From: Streptomyces nitrosporeus
GTDB taxonomy: Bacteria; Actinomycetota; Actinomycetes; Streptomycetales; Streptomycetaceae
NCBI RefSeq assembly: GCF_008704555.1
Contig: NZ_CP023702.1
Location: 4,526,001 to 4,590,000 of the forward strand
DNA length: 64,000 nt
Reading direction: 5' to 3'
The notes under the pieces are model-generated. The model was not told the origin of the DNA and ran no database searches. It was given only the letters and a program-made list of their open reading frames with translations. This document shows, piece after piece, positions 51,657 to 62,520 of this stretch (positions are counted from its first letter, which is position 1; every line of letters begins with the position of its first letter). A program made the translations under genes and the position numbers.

Positions 51657-51769
51657 CTGAGGTGGTGGCCCTGACCTCATACTTCCATCACTCCGGGGCC
51701 CCGGGGGACGGTTCCTTCGGCGCCCGCCCGGCCGGCCGCCCCTTCTTCCGGCGGCCGGCCGTCCGCCGG

Positions 51770-52456
51770 TCAGTTCTTGCGGTGGCCGATCAGTCGCGGC
51801 TTCGACTCCAGGTTCTCCAGCCCGTGCCAGGCCAGATTCACCAGGTGGGCCGCCACCTCCGCCTTCTTCGGCTTGCGGACGTCCAGCCACCACTGCCCCG
51901 TCAGCGCCACCATCCCCACCAGCGCCTGCGCGTACAGCGGGGCCAGCTTCGGGTCGAAGCCGCGGGCCTTGAACTCCAGACCCAGGATGTCCTCCACCTG
52001 GGTCGCGATGTCGCTGATCAGCGACGCGAAGGTGCCCGTGGACTGGGCGACCGGCGAATCCCGCACCAGGATCCGGAAACCGTCGGTGTACGTCTCGATG
52101 TAGTCCAGCAGTGCGAACGCCGCCTGCTCCAGCAGCTCACGCGGGTGACCCGCGGTGAGGGCACCCGTCACCAGGTCCAGCAGCTGCCGCATCTCCCGGT
52201 CGACCACGACGGCGTACAGACCCTCCTTGCCGCCGAAGTGCTCGTACACCACCGGCTTGGACACGCCGGCACGGGCCGCGATCTCCTCGACCGACGTCCC
52301 CTCGAAACCCTTGTCCGCGAAAAGGGTGCGTCCGATGTCCAGCAACTGCTCGCGGCGCTCCTTACCCGTCATCCGGACCCGCCGGGCCCGGCGGGTGGGT
52401 GCGGGTCTGCTCTTCTCGCCGCTGCTGCTTGAGTCGGTCGCCACGTCCTCAATCAT
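51770..52456 (-). CDS. TetR family regulator (lipid metabolism type)
   Basis: The HTH is at residues 29-80: RMTGKERREQLLDIGRTLFA, then VEEIAARAGVSKPVVYEHFG. The C-terminal domain (FALLDYIETYTDGFRILVRD) resembles TetR members that act in fatty-acid metabolism. The product is 228 aa. ATG 52456 overlaps the stop of the desaturase gene (ATGA), so the desaturase and its likely repressor are made from one transcript in a coupled manner. It probably binds the tandem dyads before the desaturase gene. Confidence 0.9.
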   Translation of the reverse strand: MIEDVATDSSSSGEKSRPAPTRRARRVRMTGKERREQLLDIGRTLFADKGFEGTSVEEIAARAGVSKPVVYEHFGGKEGLYAVVVDREMRQLLDLVTGALTAGHPRELLEQAAFALLDYIETYTDGFRILVRDSPVAQSTGTFASLISDIATQVEDILGLEFKARGFDPKLAPLYAQALVGMVALTGQWWLDVRKPKKAEVAAHLVNLAWHGLENLESKPRLIGHRKN

Positions 52457-53439
52457 GCAGGGTCGGCGCCGACGGGCTTGCGGCGGGAGGTGATTCGCGC
52501 GGCATCCGGCCAGCGCACGTCGTGCGCCCAGCCCAGCTGCTCGAACCAGCGGATCAGCCGGGCGCTGGAATCGACCTGGCCCCGCATCACCCCGTGCCGC
52601 GCGCACGTCGGGTCGGCGTGGTGCAGGTTGTGCCAGGACTCGCCGCACGAGAGCACCGCCAGCCACCACACGTTCCCCGAGCGGTCACGCGACTTGAAGG
52701 GCCGCTTGCCGGTGGCGTGGCAGATCGAGTTGATCGACCAGGTCACGTGGTGCAGCAGTGCCACCCGCACCAGCGAACCCCAGAAGAACGCCGTGAACGC
52801 GCCCCACCACGACATCGTCACCAGCCCGCCGACCAGCGGCGGAATGCCCAGCGAGATCACGGTGAACGTCACGAAGTGACGCGAGACCGCCCGCATCGCC
52901 GGGTCCTTGACCAGGTCGGGCGCGTACTTGTTCTGCGGGGTCTGCTCCTCGTTGAACATCCAGCCGATGTGCGCCCACCACAGACCCTTGAGGAGGGCCG
53001 GGAGGGTGTCGCCGAAGCGCCACGGGGAGTGCGGGTCGCCCTCTGCGTCGGAGAAGCGGTGGTGCTTGCGGTGGTCGGCCACCCACCGCACCAGCGGTCC
53101 CTCCACCGCCATCGAGCCCGCCACCGCGAGTGCGATGCGCAGGGGCCGGTTCGCCTTGAACGAACCGTGCGTGAAGTAGCGGTGGAAGCCGATCGTGACG
53201 CCGTGGCAGCCCAGGTAGTACATGAAGACCATCAGGCCCAGGTCCAGCCAGCTCACACCACGGCCCCAGGCCAGTGGTACCGCCACGACCAGAGCCACGA
53301 ACGGCACCACGATGAACAGCAGCAGTGCGATCTGCTCGATCGAACGCTTCTTGTCCCCGCCGAGCGTGCCGGAGGGCGGTGGAGTACCCGGTCCGGCGGA
53401 CGGCATCCCGTCGTCGACGACTTCGGTACTGGTGGTCAT
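52453..53439 (-). CDS. Acyl-CoA/fatty-acid desaturase
   Basis: The enzyme is a membrane di-iron desaturase that puts a double bond, probably at position 9, into acyl chains. The 328-aa product has the three His boxes: HRYFTH near residue 85, HRKHH near 122 and HNLHH near 270. It has two pairs of membrane helices. ATG 53439 is used because it starts after a good RBS and the frame upstream of it has no similarity. It is divergent from ppc across 365 bp. Confidence 0.95.
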   Translation of the reverse strand: MTTSTEVVDDGMPSAGPGTPPPSGTLGGDKKRSIEQIALLLFIVVPFVALVVAVPLAWGRGVSWLDLGLMVFMYYLGCHGVTIGFHRYFTHGSFKANRPLRIALAVAGSMAVEGPLVRWVADHRKHHRFSDAEGDPHSPWRFGDTLPALLKGLWWAHIGWMFNEEQTPQNKYAPDLVKDPAMRAVSRHFVTFTVISLGIPPLVGGLVTMSWWGAFTAFFWGSLVRVALLHHVTWSINSICHATGKRPFKSRDRSGNVWWLAVLSCGESWHNLHHADPTCARHGVMRGQVDSSARLIRWFEQLGWAHDVRWPDAARITSRRKPVGADPA

Positions 53440-53804
53440 AGGGGAGTCCCCCGGTGTTGAGGAAATATGACGGTATGACCGGGCTACGGTTCCGTAACCT
53501 ACGGCAACGTAAGTATGGCAGCGATGAGGCCCACGACACACGACCCGCGCCGCCGTCCACCCTCTGACACCTGCCCCCGCCCCCCGGCACGAACCGCCCC
53601 GAAGGGCTGTGAACGCCCCCGCCACCCCGCCACCTATCCTGGGAGGGTCGGACAGCGCGGTCCGCACTCTGCGTTTCCCGGGGGTGACGTGAACACGCGA
53701 CGCCCCCGGACCACTGAGACAGAAGTGCCCGCCCGTCTCCCGCCGCACCGCCCGGGGAGACCACGCGAGGCACCTCCTCACATCACTGCAAGGAGCCGCA
53801 CACT
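53440..53804. other. 365-bp gap between desaturase and ppc genes
   Basis: Besides the tandem operator next to the desaturase gene, the gap holds no gene or RNA that I recognise. CCTATCCTGGGAGG and a later GGGGGTGACGTGAAC may belong to the ppc promoter region. The ppc RBS is AAGGAG, 9 bases before GTG 53805. Confidence 0.4.
53485..53513. promoter_or_regulatory. Tandem TACGG-n2-CCGTA operators before the desaturase gene
   Basis: TACGG-TT-CCGTA (53485-53496) is followed after ACC by TACGG-CA-ACGTA (53500-53511), a 15-bp period. The overlapping CCGTA-ACC-TACGG (53492-53504) is another perfect dyad. This is 46-75 bases upstream of the desaturase start and is the best candidate operator of the co-transcribed TetR protein. 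Confidence 0.6.
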
Positions 53805-56534
<2,730 letters not shown>

Positions 56535-56554
56535 CCCCACCCGCACACCACCAC

Positions 56555-56599
56555 GGCAGGGCCGCATCCACCGGGAACACCGGCGGGTGCGGCCCTGCC
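56555..56599 (+). terminator. Terminator hairpin after ppc
   Basis: A 12-bp perfect stem, GGCAGGGCCGCA / TGCGGCCCTGCC, encloses a 21-base loop that starts 21 bases after the stop. There is no U-run. Confidence 0.65.
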
Positions 56600-56700
56600 T
56601 CACAACACGGCGGAACAACCGCGGTTCCGCCTCACAACGCGGCGGAACGACCGCGGTTCCGCCTCACAGCGCGGCGGAACAACCGCGGCCCGCCTCACAA
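56598..56700. repeat. 32-bp tandem repeat of hairpin units
   Basis: CCTCACAACGCGGCGGAAC-like units start at 56598, 56630, 56662 and 56693. Each full unit holds GGCGGAAC-N7-GTTCCGCC, able to fold as an 8-bp hairpin. There are no unique spacers, so this is not a CRISPR array. It lies between ppc and the convergent membrane-protein gene. Confidence 0.85.
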
Positions 56701-57165
56701 CGCGACGAACACCGCCCCCAACAGGACACCGCCCGCCACACCCGCACCCCACGCCACCCGCGACAACCGCAACCCACCCGCGATCACCACCGCGGCCAGC
56801 ACCAGCGCACCGCCCAACGGCACCCACGCATGCAGAAAACCCGGCACCCCGGTGCGCACCACCTCACCCGTACCGGGCTTCACCACCACGGGGAAACGAT
56901 CCCCCTCACCCACCGCCACCGACCGCTCGATCGTCACCCCGCCACGCGGCACCGACCGCGCATCCGGCGAGAACGACCCCGAACACACATCCTCACCACA
57001 CCCGGTCACCGCCATCGTCCCGTGCTCCCGGCCCTCGTCCAGCACGATGTGATGCGCCGTCCCCCACGACGCCCACACCCCGCCGGCCAGCAACAACACG
57101 ACGACACAACTCGCCGCGCACACACGGCCGTACCCCACCAGCCTCCCGGCCGCGCTCCGCTTCAT
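56695..57165 (-). CDS. Small membrane protein of unknown function
   Basis: The 156-aa product has an N-terminal helix (about residues 14-32), an external loop of about 75 residues with Cys in GCGEDVCSG (possible disulphide) and two close helices at the end (about 110-155). The loop contains HGTMAVTGC and RFPVVVKPGTGEVV. No family is recognised. ATG 57165 is used. The last codons run into the hairpin repeat zone. Pth follows 75 bp upstream on the same strand. Confidence 0.75.
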   Translation of the reverse strand: MKRSAAGRLVGYGRVCAASCVVVLLLAGGVWASWGTAHHIVLDEGREHGTMAVTGCGEDVCSGSFSPDARSVPRGGVTIERSVAVGEGDRFPVVVKPGTGEVVRTGVPGFLHAWVPLGGALVLAAVVIAGGLRLSRVAWGAGVAGGVLLGAVFVAL

Positions 57166-57240
57166 GGACGCCGATCCTTGGCCAGGCCCCCGCCCCCGGT
57201 CAACCTATGGCCGAAAAACACCCACCGGGCGCCAGAAAAA

Positions 57241-57834
57241 TCAGCAGTTGTACGACGACTGCGCCCGCTCCAGCCCATCCGCCACCAACGACTCCACCGC
57301 ATCCGCCGCCCGGTCCACCAGATACCCCAGCTCCTTGCGCTCCCCGGACGAGAAGTCCTTCAGCACGAAATCAGCGACCTGCATCCGCCCCGGCGGACGC
57401 CCGATCCCGAACCGCACCCGGTGGTAATCCGGACCCATCGCCTTCGTCATCGACTTCAGCCCGTTGTGCCCGTTGTCACCCCCGCCCAGCTTCAGCCGCA
57501 ACGCCCCGTAATCGATGTCCAGCTCGTCGTGCACCGCCACCACACGATCCACCGGCACCTTGTAGAAATCCCGCAACGCCGTCACCGGCCCACCCGACAG
57601 ATTCATGAACGACATCGGCTTCACCAGCACCACCCGACGACTCAGCGGACCCGGCGGACCCATCCGCCCCTCCACCACCTGCGCCTGCGCCTTCTGCGCC
57701 CGCTTGAACTTCCCGCCGATCCGCTCCGCCAGCAGATCGGCCACCATGAACCCGACGTTGTGCCGGTTCGCCGCGTACTCAGGACCAGGATTGCCGAGAC
57801 CCACGATCAACCAAGGGGCAGTGGCATCGGACAT
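57241..57834 (-). CDS. pth: Peptidyl-tRNA hydrolase
   Basis: Pth releases tRNA from peptidyl-tRNA that has fallen off the ribosome. The 197-aa protein has IVGLGNPGPEYAANRHNVGF near residue 10 with the Asn and catalytic His, KPMSFMNLSGGPV near 74, HDELDIDYG near 101 and GGGDNGHNGLKS near 117. ATG 57834 fits the family start. It follows rplY, the usual order in actinobacteria. Confidence 0.97.
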   Translation of the reverse strand: MSDATAPWLIVGLGNPGPEYAANRHNVGFMVADLLAERIGGKFKRAQKAQAQVVEGRMGPPGPLSRRVVLVKPMSFMNLSGGPVTALRDFYKVPVDRVVAVHDELDIDYGALRLKLGGGDNGHNGLKSMTKAMGPDYHRVRFGIGRPPGRMQVADFVLKDFSSGERKELGYLVDRAADAVESLVADGLERAQSSYNC

Positions 57835-57896
57835 CAACGCTCGGACTCCTCGCAACAGCCGTACAGGACGGACACACCTACACACGGACAGAACAA

Positions 57897-57934
57897 ACGG
57901 GGCGGCGCCCCCCGGAAGGGAAACGCCACCCCGT
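57897..57934 (-). terminator. Terminator between rplY and pth
   Basis: An 11-bp stem with one G-U pair (ACGGGG(C)GGCG / CGCCACCCCGT on the plus strand) is followed on the minus strand by TTTGTT. It lies after rplY and before pth; pth may be read through or from its own promoter. Confidence 0.7.
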
Positions 57935-57960
57935 CAGTGAAACAGGTGGAACGGGAGGAC

Positions 57961-58542
57961 TCAGGCCTCTTCGCCCTCGGCGGCCTCACCGGCGGCCTCC
58001 TCGGCCTGCGCGGCCACGACCTGCAGCACCACGGCGTCCTCGTCACCCGCGAGCGAAGAGCCCTTCGGCAGCGCGATGTCCTTCGCCAGAACCGACGCAC
58101 CCGCGTCCAGGCCCGCCACCGACACCGTCACCGACTCCGGGATGTGCGTCGCCTCGGCCTCGACCAGCAGCGTGTTCTGCACGTACTCCAGCAGGTTGCC
58201 ACCCGGAGCCAGCTCGCCCTCCACGTGCACCGCGATCTCCACGTTGACCTTCTCGCCGCGCTTCACGGTCAGCAGGTCGACGTGCTCCAGGAAACCCTTC
58301 AGCGGGTCACGCTGCACGGCCTTCGGGATCACCAGAGCGTCCTTGCCGTCGATCTCCAGACCGATCAGGACGTTCGGCGTACGCAGCGCCAGCAGCAGCT
58401 CGTGCCCCGGAAGCGAGATGTGAACCGGCTCGGCACCGTGGCCGTAGACAACGGCGGGAACCTGGTTGGCACGACGGATACGACGCGCCGCACCCTTACC
58501 GAACTCGGTACGGACCTCGGCGGCCAGCTTGATCTCAGACAT
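57961..58542 (-). CDS. rplY: 50S ribosomal protein L25 (long CTC form)
   Basis: L25/TL5 binds 5S rRNA. The 193-aa protein has the N-terminal L25 domain (LAAEVRTEFGKGAARRIRRA) and the C-terminal TL5 beta domain (VHVEGELAPGGNLLEYVQNT), ending in an acidic tail EEAAGEAAEGEEA. ATG 58542 follows GGAGTGCGTC with a good RBS (GAGGAG). It is the long CTC form usual in actinobacteria. Confidence 0.96.
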   Translation of the reverse strand: MSEIKLAAEVRTEFGKGAARRIRRANQVPAVVYGHGAEPVHISLPGHELLLALRTPNVLIGLEIDGKDALVIPKAVQRDPLKGFLEHVDLLTVKRGEKVNVEIAVHVEGELAPGGNLLEYVQNTLLVEAEATHIPESVTVSVAGLDAGASVLAKDIALPKGSSLAGDEDAVVLQVVAAQAEEAAGEAAEGEEA

Positions 58543-58725
58543 GACGCACTCCTCGCAAGGTGACGAAAAATCGATGGTCACCCGGCCCACGACAGGCCTG
58601 CTACGAAGAGCGCGTCGATAACGGACCGCCGCCTCATGAACCCATGAGAACGGCCTCCCTCGCCGAGCAACTCCACAAGTCTACCCGGCGGGAAGGCCGC
58701 ACCCAAAGTCGATCAGCCGGGACCC

Positions 58726-58745
58726 GCCGCGGAACACCCCGCGGC
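58726..58745 (-). terminator. Short hairpin after prs
   Basis: GCCGCGG-AACACC-CCGCGGC forms a 7-bp stem 14 bases downstream of the prs stop. Its strength is moderate and no U-run follows. The remaining 180 bp to rplY probably holds the rplY promoter. Confidence 0.5.
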
Positions 58746-58758
58746 CGGCCCCGCACGA

Positions 58759-59739
58759 CTACTTGTCGTCCTCCTCGAAGAGGCTCGTCACCGAACCGTC
58801 CTCGAAGACCTCACGCACCGCACGCGCGATCGTCGGCGCGATCGACAGCACCGTGATCTTGTCCAGCTCCAGCTCACCCGGGGTCGGCAGCGTGTCCGTG
58901 AACACGAACTCACTCACCTTCGAGTTCTTCAGCCGGTCCGCCGCCGGACCCGACAGCACACCGTGCGTCGCCGTCACTATGACGTCCTCCGCACCGTGCG
59001 CGAACAACGCGTCCGCCGCCGCACAGATCGTGCCGCCCGTGTCGATCATGTCGTCGACCAGCACACACACCCGGCCCTCGACGTTGCCGACCACCTCGTG
59101 CACGCTGACCTGGTTCGGGACGTCCTTGTCACGCCGCTTGTGCACGATCGCCAGCGGCGCGTCCAGACGGTCGCACCAACGGTCCGCCACCCGCACCCGG
59201 CCCGCGTCCGGAGACACCACCGTCAGCTTCGACCGGTCCACCTTCGCACCCACGTAGTCCGCCAGGATCGGCAGCGCGAACAGGTGGTCCACCGGACCGT
59301 CGAAGAAGCCCTGGATCTGGTCCGTGTGCAGATCGACCGTGAGGACCCGGTCCGCACCCGCCGTCTTCATCAGGTCCGCGATCAGACGCGCCGAGATCGG
59401 CTCACGGCCACGGTGCTTCTTGTCCTGGCGCGCGTACCCGTAGAACGGCACGATCACCGTCACCGACCGCGCCGACGCGCGCTTCAGCGCGTCCAGCATG
59501 ATCAGCTGCTCCATGATCCACTTGTTGATCGGAGCGGTGTGGCTCTGGATCAGGAAGCAGTCCGCACCACGGGCCGACTCCTGGAACCGCACGTAGATCT
59601 CACCGTTGGCGAAATCGAAGGCCTTCGTCGGCACGAGGCCCACACCCAGCTGGTGCGCGACCTCCTCGGCCAGCTCGGGGTGGGCGCGGCCGGAGAAGAG
59701 CATCAGTTTCTTCTCGCCGGTCGTCTTGATCCCGGTCAC
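58759..59739 (-). CDS. prs: Ribose-phosphate pyrophosphokinase
   Basis: Prs makes PRPP from ribose-5-phosphate and ATP for nucleotides, His and Trp. The 326-aa protein has LMLFSGRAHPELAEEVAHQL at residue 12, the flexible-loop basic residues YGYARQDKKHRGREPISARL near 103, DLHTDQIQGFFDGPVDHL near 138 and the PRPP signature VLVDDMIDTGGTI near 226. The start is GTG 59739 behind GAGGAGACTGTGCT. It follows glmU with 120 bp between. Confidence 0.97.
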   Translation of the reverse strand: MTGIKTTGEKKLMLFSGRAHPELAEEVAHQLGVGLVPTKAFDFANGEIYVRFQESARGADCFLIQSHTAPINKWIMEQLIMLDALKRASARSVTVIVPFYGYARQDKKHRGREPISARLIADLMKTAGADRVLTVDLHTDQIQGFFDGPVDHLFALPILADYVGAKVDRSKLTVVSPDAGRVRVADRWCDRLDAPLAIVHKRRDKDVPNQVSVHEVVGNVEGRVCVLVDDMIDTGGTICAAADALFAHGAEDVIVTATHGVLSGPAADRLKNSKVSEFVFTDTLPTPGELELDKITVLSIAPTIARAVREVFEDGSVTSLFEEDDK

Positions 59740-59859
59740 AGCACAGTCTCCTCAGACATGTATCTGGCACCGCGCGCATGTGTCCCGACGTGCGACGAGC
59801 CAGCCGAATTTGGGTGAGCACCTATCACGGTACGCCGACTTCGGCGCACCTGTTTCCGG

Positions 59860-61308
59860 TCAGCTTTCGCCGTCGGACTCCTCAACAGCCGCCTGAGCCG
59901 CCTGAGCCGCCGCACTCCCCGGACGCTTCCGGGCCACCCAGCCCTCGATATTCCGCTGCTGGCCCCGGGCGACAGCCAGGGAACCGGCCGGCACGTCCTT
60001 CGTGATCACCGACCCCGCCGCCGTATAGACCCCGTCCCCGACCGTGACAGGCGCCACAAACATATTGTCCGACCCGGTCCGGCAGTGGGACCCGATCGTC
60101 GTGTGGTGCTTCGCCACCCCGTCGTAGTTCACGAAGACACTCGCCGCACCGATGTTCGTGTGGTCACCGATCGTCGCGTCACCCACATAACTCAGATGCG
60201 GAACCTTCGTCCCCTCGCCGATCGTGGCGTTCTTCATCTCCACGTACGTACCGGCCTTGGCCTTCGCCCCCAGCCGGGTACCGGGACGCAGATACGCGAA
60301 CGGGCCGACCACGGCCCCGGGACCGACCTCCGCCCCCACCGCCACCGTGTTCTCCACCCGGGCACCCGCACCGACCACCGTGTCCGTCAGCCGGGAGTCC
60401 GGACCCACCTCGGCGTCCTCGCCCAGGTGCGTCGCACCCAGCAACTGCGTCCCCGGATGCACCACCGCGTCACGCTCGTACGTCACCGTCACGTCGATCA
60501 GCGTCGACGCCGGGTCCACCACCGACACCCCCGCCAGCATCGCCCGCTCCAGCAGCCGCTCGTTCAGCAGACGCCGCGCCTCGGCCAGCTGCACCCGGTT
60601 GTTGATCCCCAGGATCTCCCGGTGGTCACCCGTCCGCGAGGCCCCGACCCGGTGGCCCGCCTCACGCAGGATCGACAGCACATCGGTGAGGTACTCCTCG
60701 CCCTGGCTGTTGTCCGTACGCACCTGCGTCAGCGCCTCGCCGAGCAGCCGGCCGTCGAACGCGAACACCCCGGAGTTGATCTCGCGGACCGCGCGCTGCG
60801 CCTCGGTGGCGTCCTTGTGCTCCACGATCGCGGTGACCGCCCCGGAGGCCGCGTCACGGATGATCCGCCCGTAACCGGTGGCGTCCGGTACCTCGGCGGT
60901 CAGCACGGTGACGGCGTTCGCGTCGGCGGCGTGGGCGGCGGCGAGGGCGGACAGCGTCTCGCCGGAGAGCAGCGGGGTGTCGCCGCAGACCACGATCACG
61001 GTGCCCTCCACCGCGCCGCCGAGGTCCTCCAGGGCGATCCGGACGGCGTTCCCGGTCCCCTTCTGCTCGGGCTGGAAGACGGTGCGCACGGGGATCTCGC
61101 CGTCGGCCAGACGGGCGGTGACCTGATCGCTGCCGTGGCCGACGACCACGACCAGGTGCTGCGGAGACAGTTCGTGGGCGGCGGCGACGACGTGTCCGAC
61201 GAGCGGGCGCCCGGCGATCTCGTGCAGGACCTTGGGGGTCTTCGACTTCATGCGGGTGCCCTCACCCGCTGCGAGGACGACGACGGCGGCCGGGTGGGGG
61301 ACGCTCAC
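59860..61308 (-). CDS. glmU: Bifunctional GlmU (uridylyltransferase and acetyltransferase)
   Basis: GlmU makes UDP-GlcNAc in two steps: acetylation of GlcN-1-P (C-terminal domain) and uridylyl transfer (N-terminal). The 482-aa protein has VVLAAGEGTRMKSKTPKVLH near residue 11, VCGDTPLLSGETL near 106 and NSGVFAF, then the left-handed beta-helix with repeats such as VGPDSRLTDTVVGAGARVEN and the catalytic region THIGAASVFVNYDG (His). GTG 61308 is chosen because it keeps the standard N-terminus; the open frame further upstream is not similar to GlmU. The short tail is Ala/Gln-rich. Confidence 0.97.
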   Translation of the reverse strand: MSVPHPAAVVVLAAGEGTRMKSKTPKVLHEIAGRPLVGHVVAAAHELSPQHLVVVVGHGSDQVTARLADGEIPVRTVFQPEQKGTGNAVRIALEDLGGAVEGTVIVVCGDTPLLSGETLSALAAAHAADANAVTVLTAEVPDATGYGRIIRDAASGAVTAIVEHKDATEAQRAVREINSGVFAFDGRLLGEALTQVRTDNSQGEEYLTDVLSILREAGHRVGASRTGDHREILGINNRVQLAEARRLLNERLLERAMLAGVSVVDPASTLIDVTVTYERDAVVHPGTQLLGATHLGEDAEVGPDSRLTDTVVGAGARVENTVAVGAEVGPGAVVGPFAYLRPGTRLGAKAKAGTYVEMKNATIGEGTKVPHLSYVGDATIGDHTNIGAASVFVNYDGVAKHHTTIGSHCRTGSDNMFVAPVTVGDGVYTAAGSVITKDVPAGSLAVARGQQRNIEGWVARKRPGSAAAQAAQAAVEESDGES

Positions 61309-61376
61309 GGATATGCCCTTCGGCTTCGGGTGATGGACATCCGCAGGATACCGGGGGCGTCGGGGCCGGAACCGGG

Positions 61377-61407
61377 CACAGGCCCCGACCGTGGGTCGGG
61401 GCCTGTG
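61377..61407. terminator. Terminator between tRNA-Gln and glmU
   Basis: A 14-bp perfect stem (CACAGGCCCCGACC / GGTCGGGGCCTGTG) with a three-base loop lies just downstream of the tRNA on the minus strand. Confidence 0.8.
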
Positions 61408-61414
61408 GCTGTGG

Positions 61415-61486
61415 CTCCGCCGGCTGGATTCGAACCAGCGTCTCAAGGCTCCAAAGGCCTGCGGGATGCCGCTACCCCACGGCGGA
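61415..61486 (-). tRNA. tRNA-Gln (anticodon TTG)
   Basis: On the minus strand the acceptor TCCGCCG pairs perfectly with CGGCGGA. The D stem is GGG/CCC, the anticodon loop CTTTGGA gives TTG (Gln), and the T arm is GCTGG-TTCGAAT-CCAGC. The anticodon stem CAGGC/GCCTT has one C-T mismatch at its outer end. The discriminator is G and no CCA is encoded. The upstream CDS ends at the base directly before the tRNA. Confidence 0.92.
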
Positions 61487-62365
61487 TCACTGCGTCAGAC
61501 CATACCCGAGGGCGAGTTGGCCCTGTTCCACGATGCCGCTCCACCAGCCCTCGATCCGACGGTACAACTCGGCTCCCCGGGAGACGCGGATGACCAGGCA
61601 GCCCCGGTATTCGTCGCCCACGTTCTTCCGCACGGTCTTCGGGTTGTGCTTCTTGAGGGTCGTCCTCTGGAAGACGGAGACGTCCACCCCCGCCAGTCCG
61701 GCCCAGTACGATTCGGCGGCCGCGACGTCCGCGGTTTCGTGGATCATGACGCGGAAACGCAGGTCGTCCCGGGCGATGCCGAGCAGGTCCAGCCACGCGA
61801 GGTACACCTCGACCACCCCGGGGTCACTGTTGACGAAAGCGACGGTCTCGCGACGGTCGTAGGCCTTGTCCTTGGCTCCTTCCGCCCAGTAAAGAGCCGC
61901 ACCGACCAACAGCAGTTCCCGGTCGGTCAAGGCCCCGACCTCCGCCTTCGCGGCTGCCTTCGTGCGTTGCCGCGCCGTGTCGCGCAGGGCCAGTTCGTGT
62001 TCCCAGCGCTTCCTGCCGGCGAGCCGGGCCTGCTCGACCGCCGTTCGGCTGCGCTCCGGCTTCGGCAGGTCCCGCACCCAGAGCGAGATCGAGCTCTTCG
62101 AGCACCCCAGCTCCACCTGGATCCGGTCGTAGGTCATCCCCTGGAGCCGGAGCTCCCTCGCCTTCGCCCGGAGGTCGTCCTTCGCGTTCGGGCGCTTCGT
62201 CCACTCGGGAGGCGGCTCGCCCTCCAGGAGCCGGTTGAGGAGGTCGTTGTTGTGGACGCGGAGCCGGTCGCGGATCCGGCGCCGGCTGAGCCCTTCCCGC
62301 CGCAGTGCCACCGCCTGCTCGCGCAGGGACTCGAAGTCCGCGTATCTGCTCGGAGCATTCGTCAT
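61487..62365 (-). CDS. HTH protein with possible LAGLIDADG-like domain
   Basis: The 292-aa protein has two N-terminal HTH-like segments: LREQAVALRREGLSRRRIRD near residue 14 and ARELRLQGMTYDRIQVELGC with SKSSISLWVRDLP near 68-100. Its C-terminal half has VGAALYWAEGAKDKAYDRRE, then FVNSDPGVVEVYLAWLDLLG, and later RVMIHETADVAAAESYWAGL, a pattern that reminds me of LAGLIDADG-type endonuclease folds. This is by resemblance only. The stop codon (61489-61487) directly abuts the tRNA-Gln. ATG 62365 is used. Homing, tRNA-associated or regulatory roles are all open. Confidence 0.7.
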   Translation of the reverse strand: MTNAPSRYADFESLREQAVALRREGLSRRRIRDRLRVHNNDLLNRLLEGEPPPEWTKRPNAKDDLRAKARELRLQGMTYDRIQVELGCSKSSISLWVRDLPKPERSRTAVEQARLAGRKRWEHELALRDTARQRTKAAAKAEVGALTDRELLLVGAALYWAEGAKDKAYDRRETVAFVNSDPGVVEVYLAWLDLLGIARDDLRFRVMIHETADVAAAESYWAGLAGVDVSVFQRTTLKKHNPKTVRKNVGDEYRGCLVIRVSRGAELYRRIEGWWSGIVEQGQLALGYGLTQ

Positions 62366-62520
62366 GCGAACACCCTCGTCCGGAATGCGGGCTTCCGGCC
62401 CTGAAAGGGCGGCGGTTCACCGGGTCGTGGGATCTACCCACTATTGCGTGACGATGGGTGACTGTCTGTGCTGGTGGACTCTTCGGAAAAGCGGATGCGC
62501 GCGCCCGTAGGCTGGACGGC

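Noticed and set aside
56598..56700. CRISPR array
   Set aside because: The units are tandem without unique spacers and no cas gene is near.
61377..62520. Genomic island integrated at tRNA-Gln
   Set aside because: No integrase and no repeat of the tRNA 3' end were seen; the HTH gene lies on the 5' side of the tRNA, not the usual side for integration.
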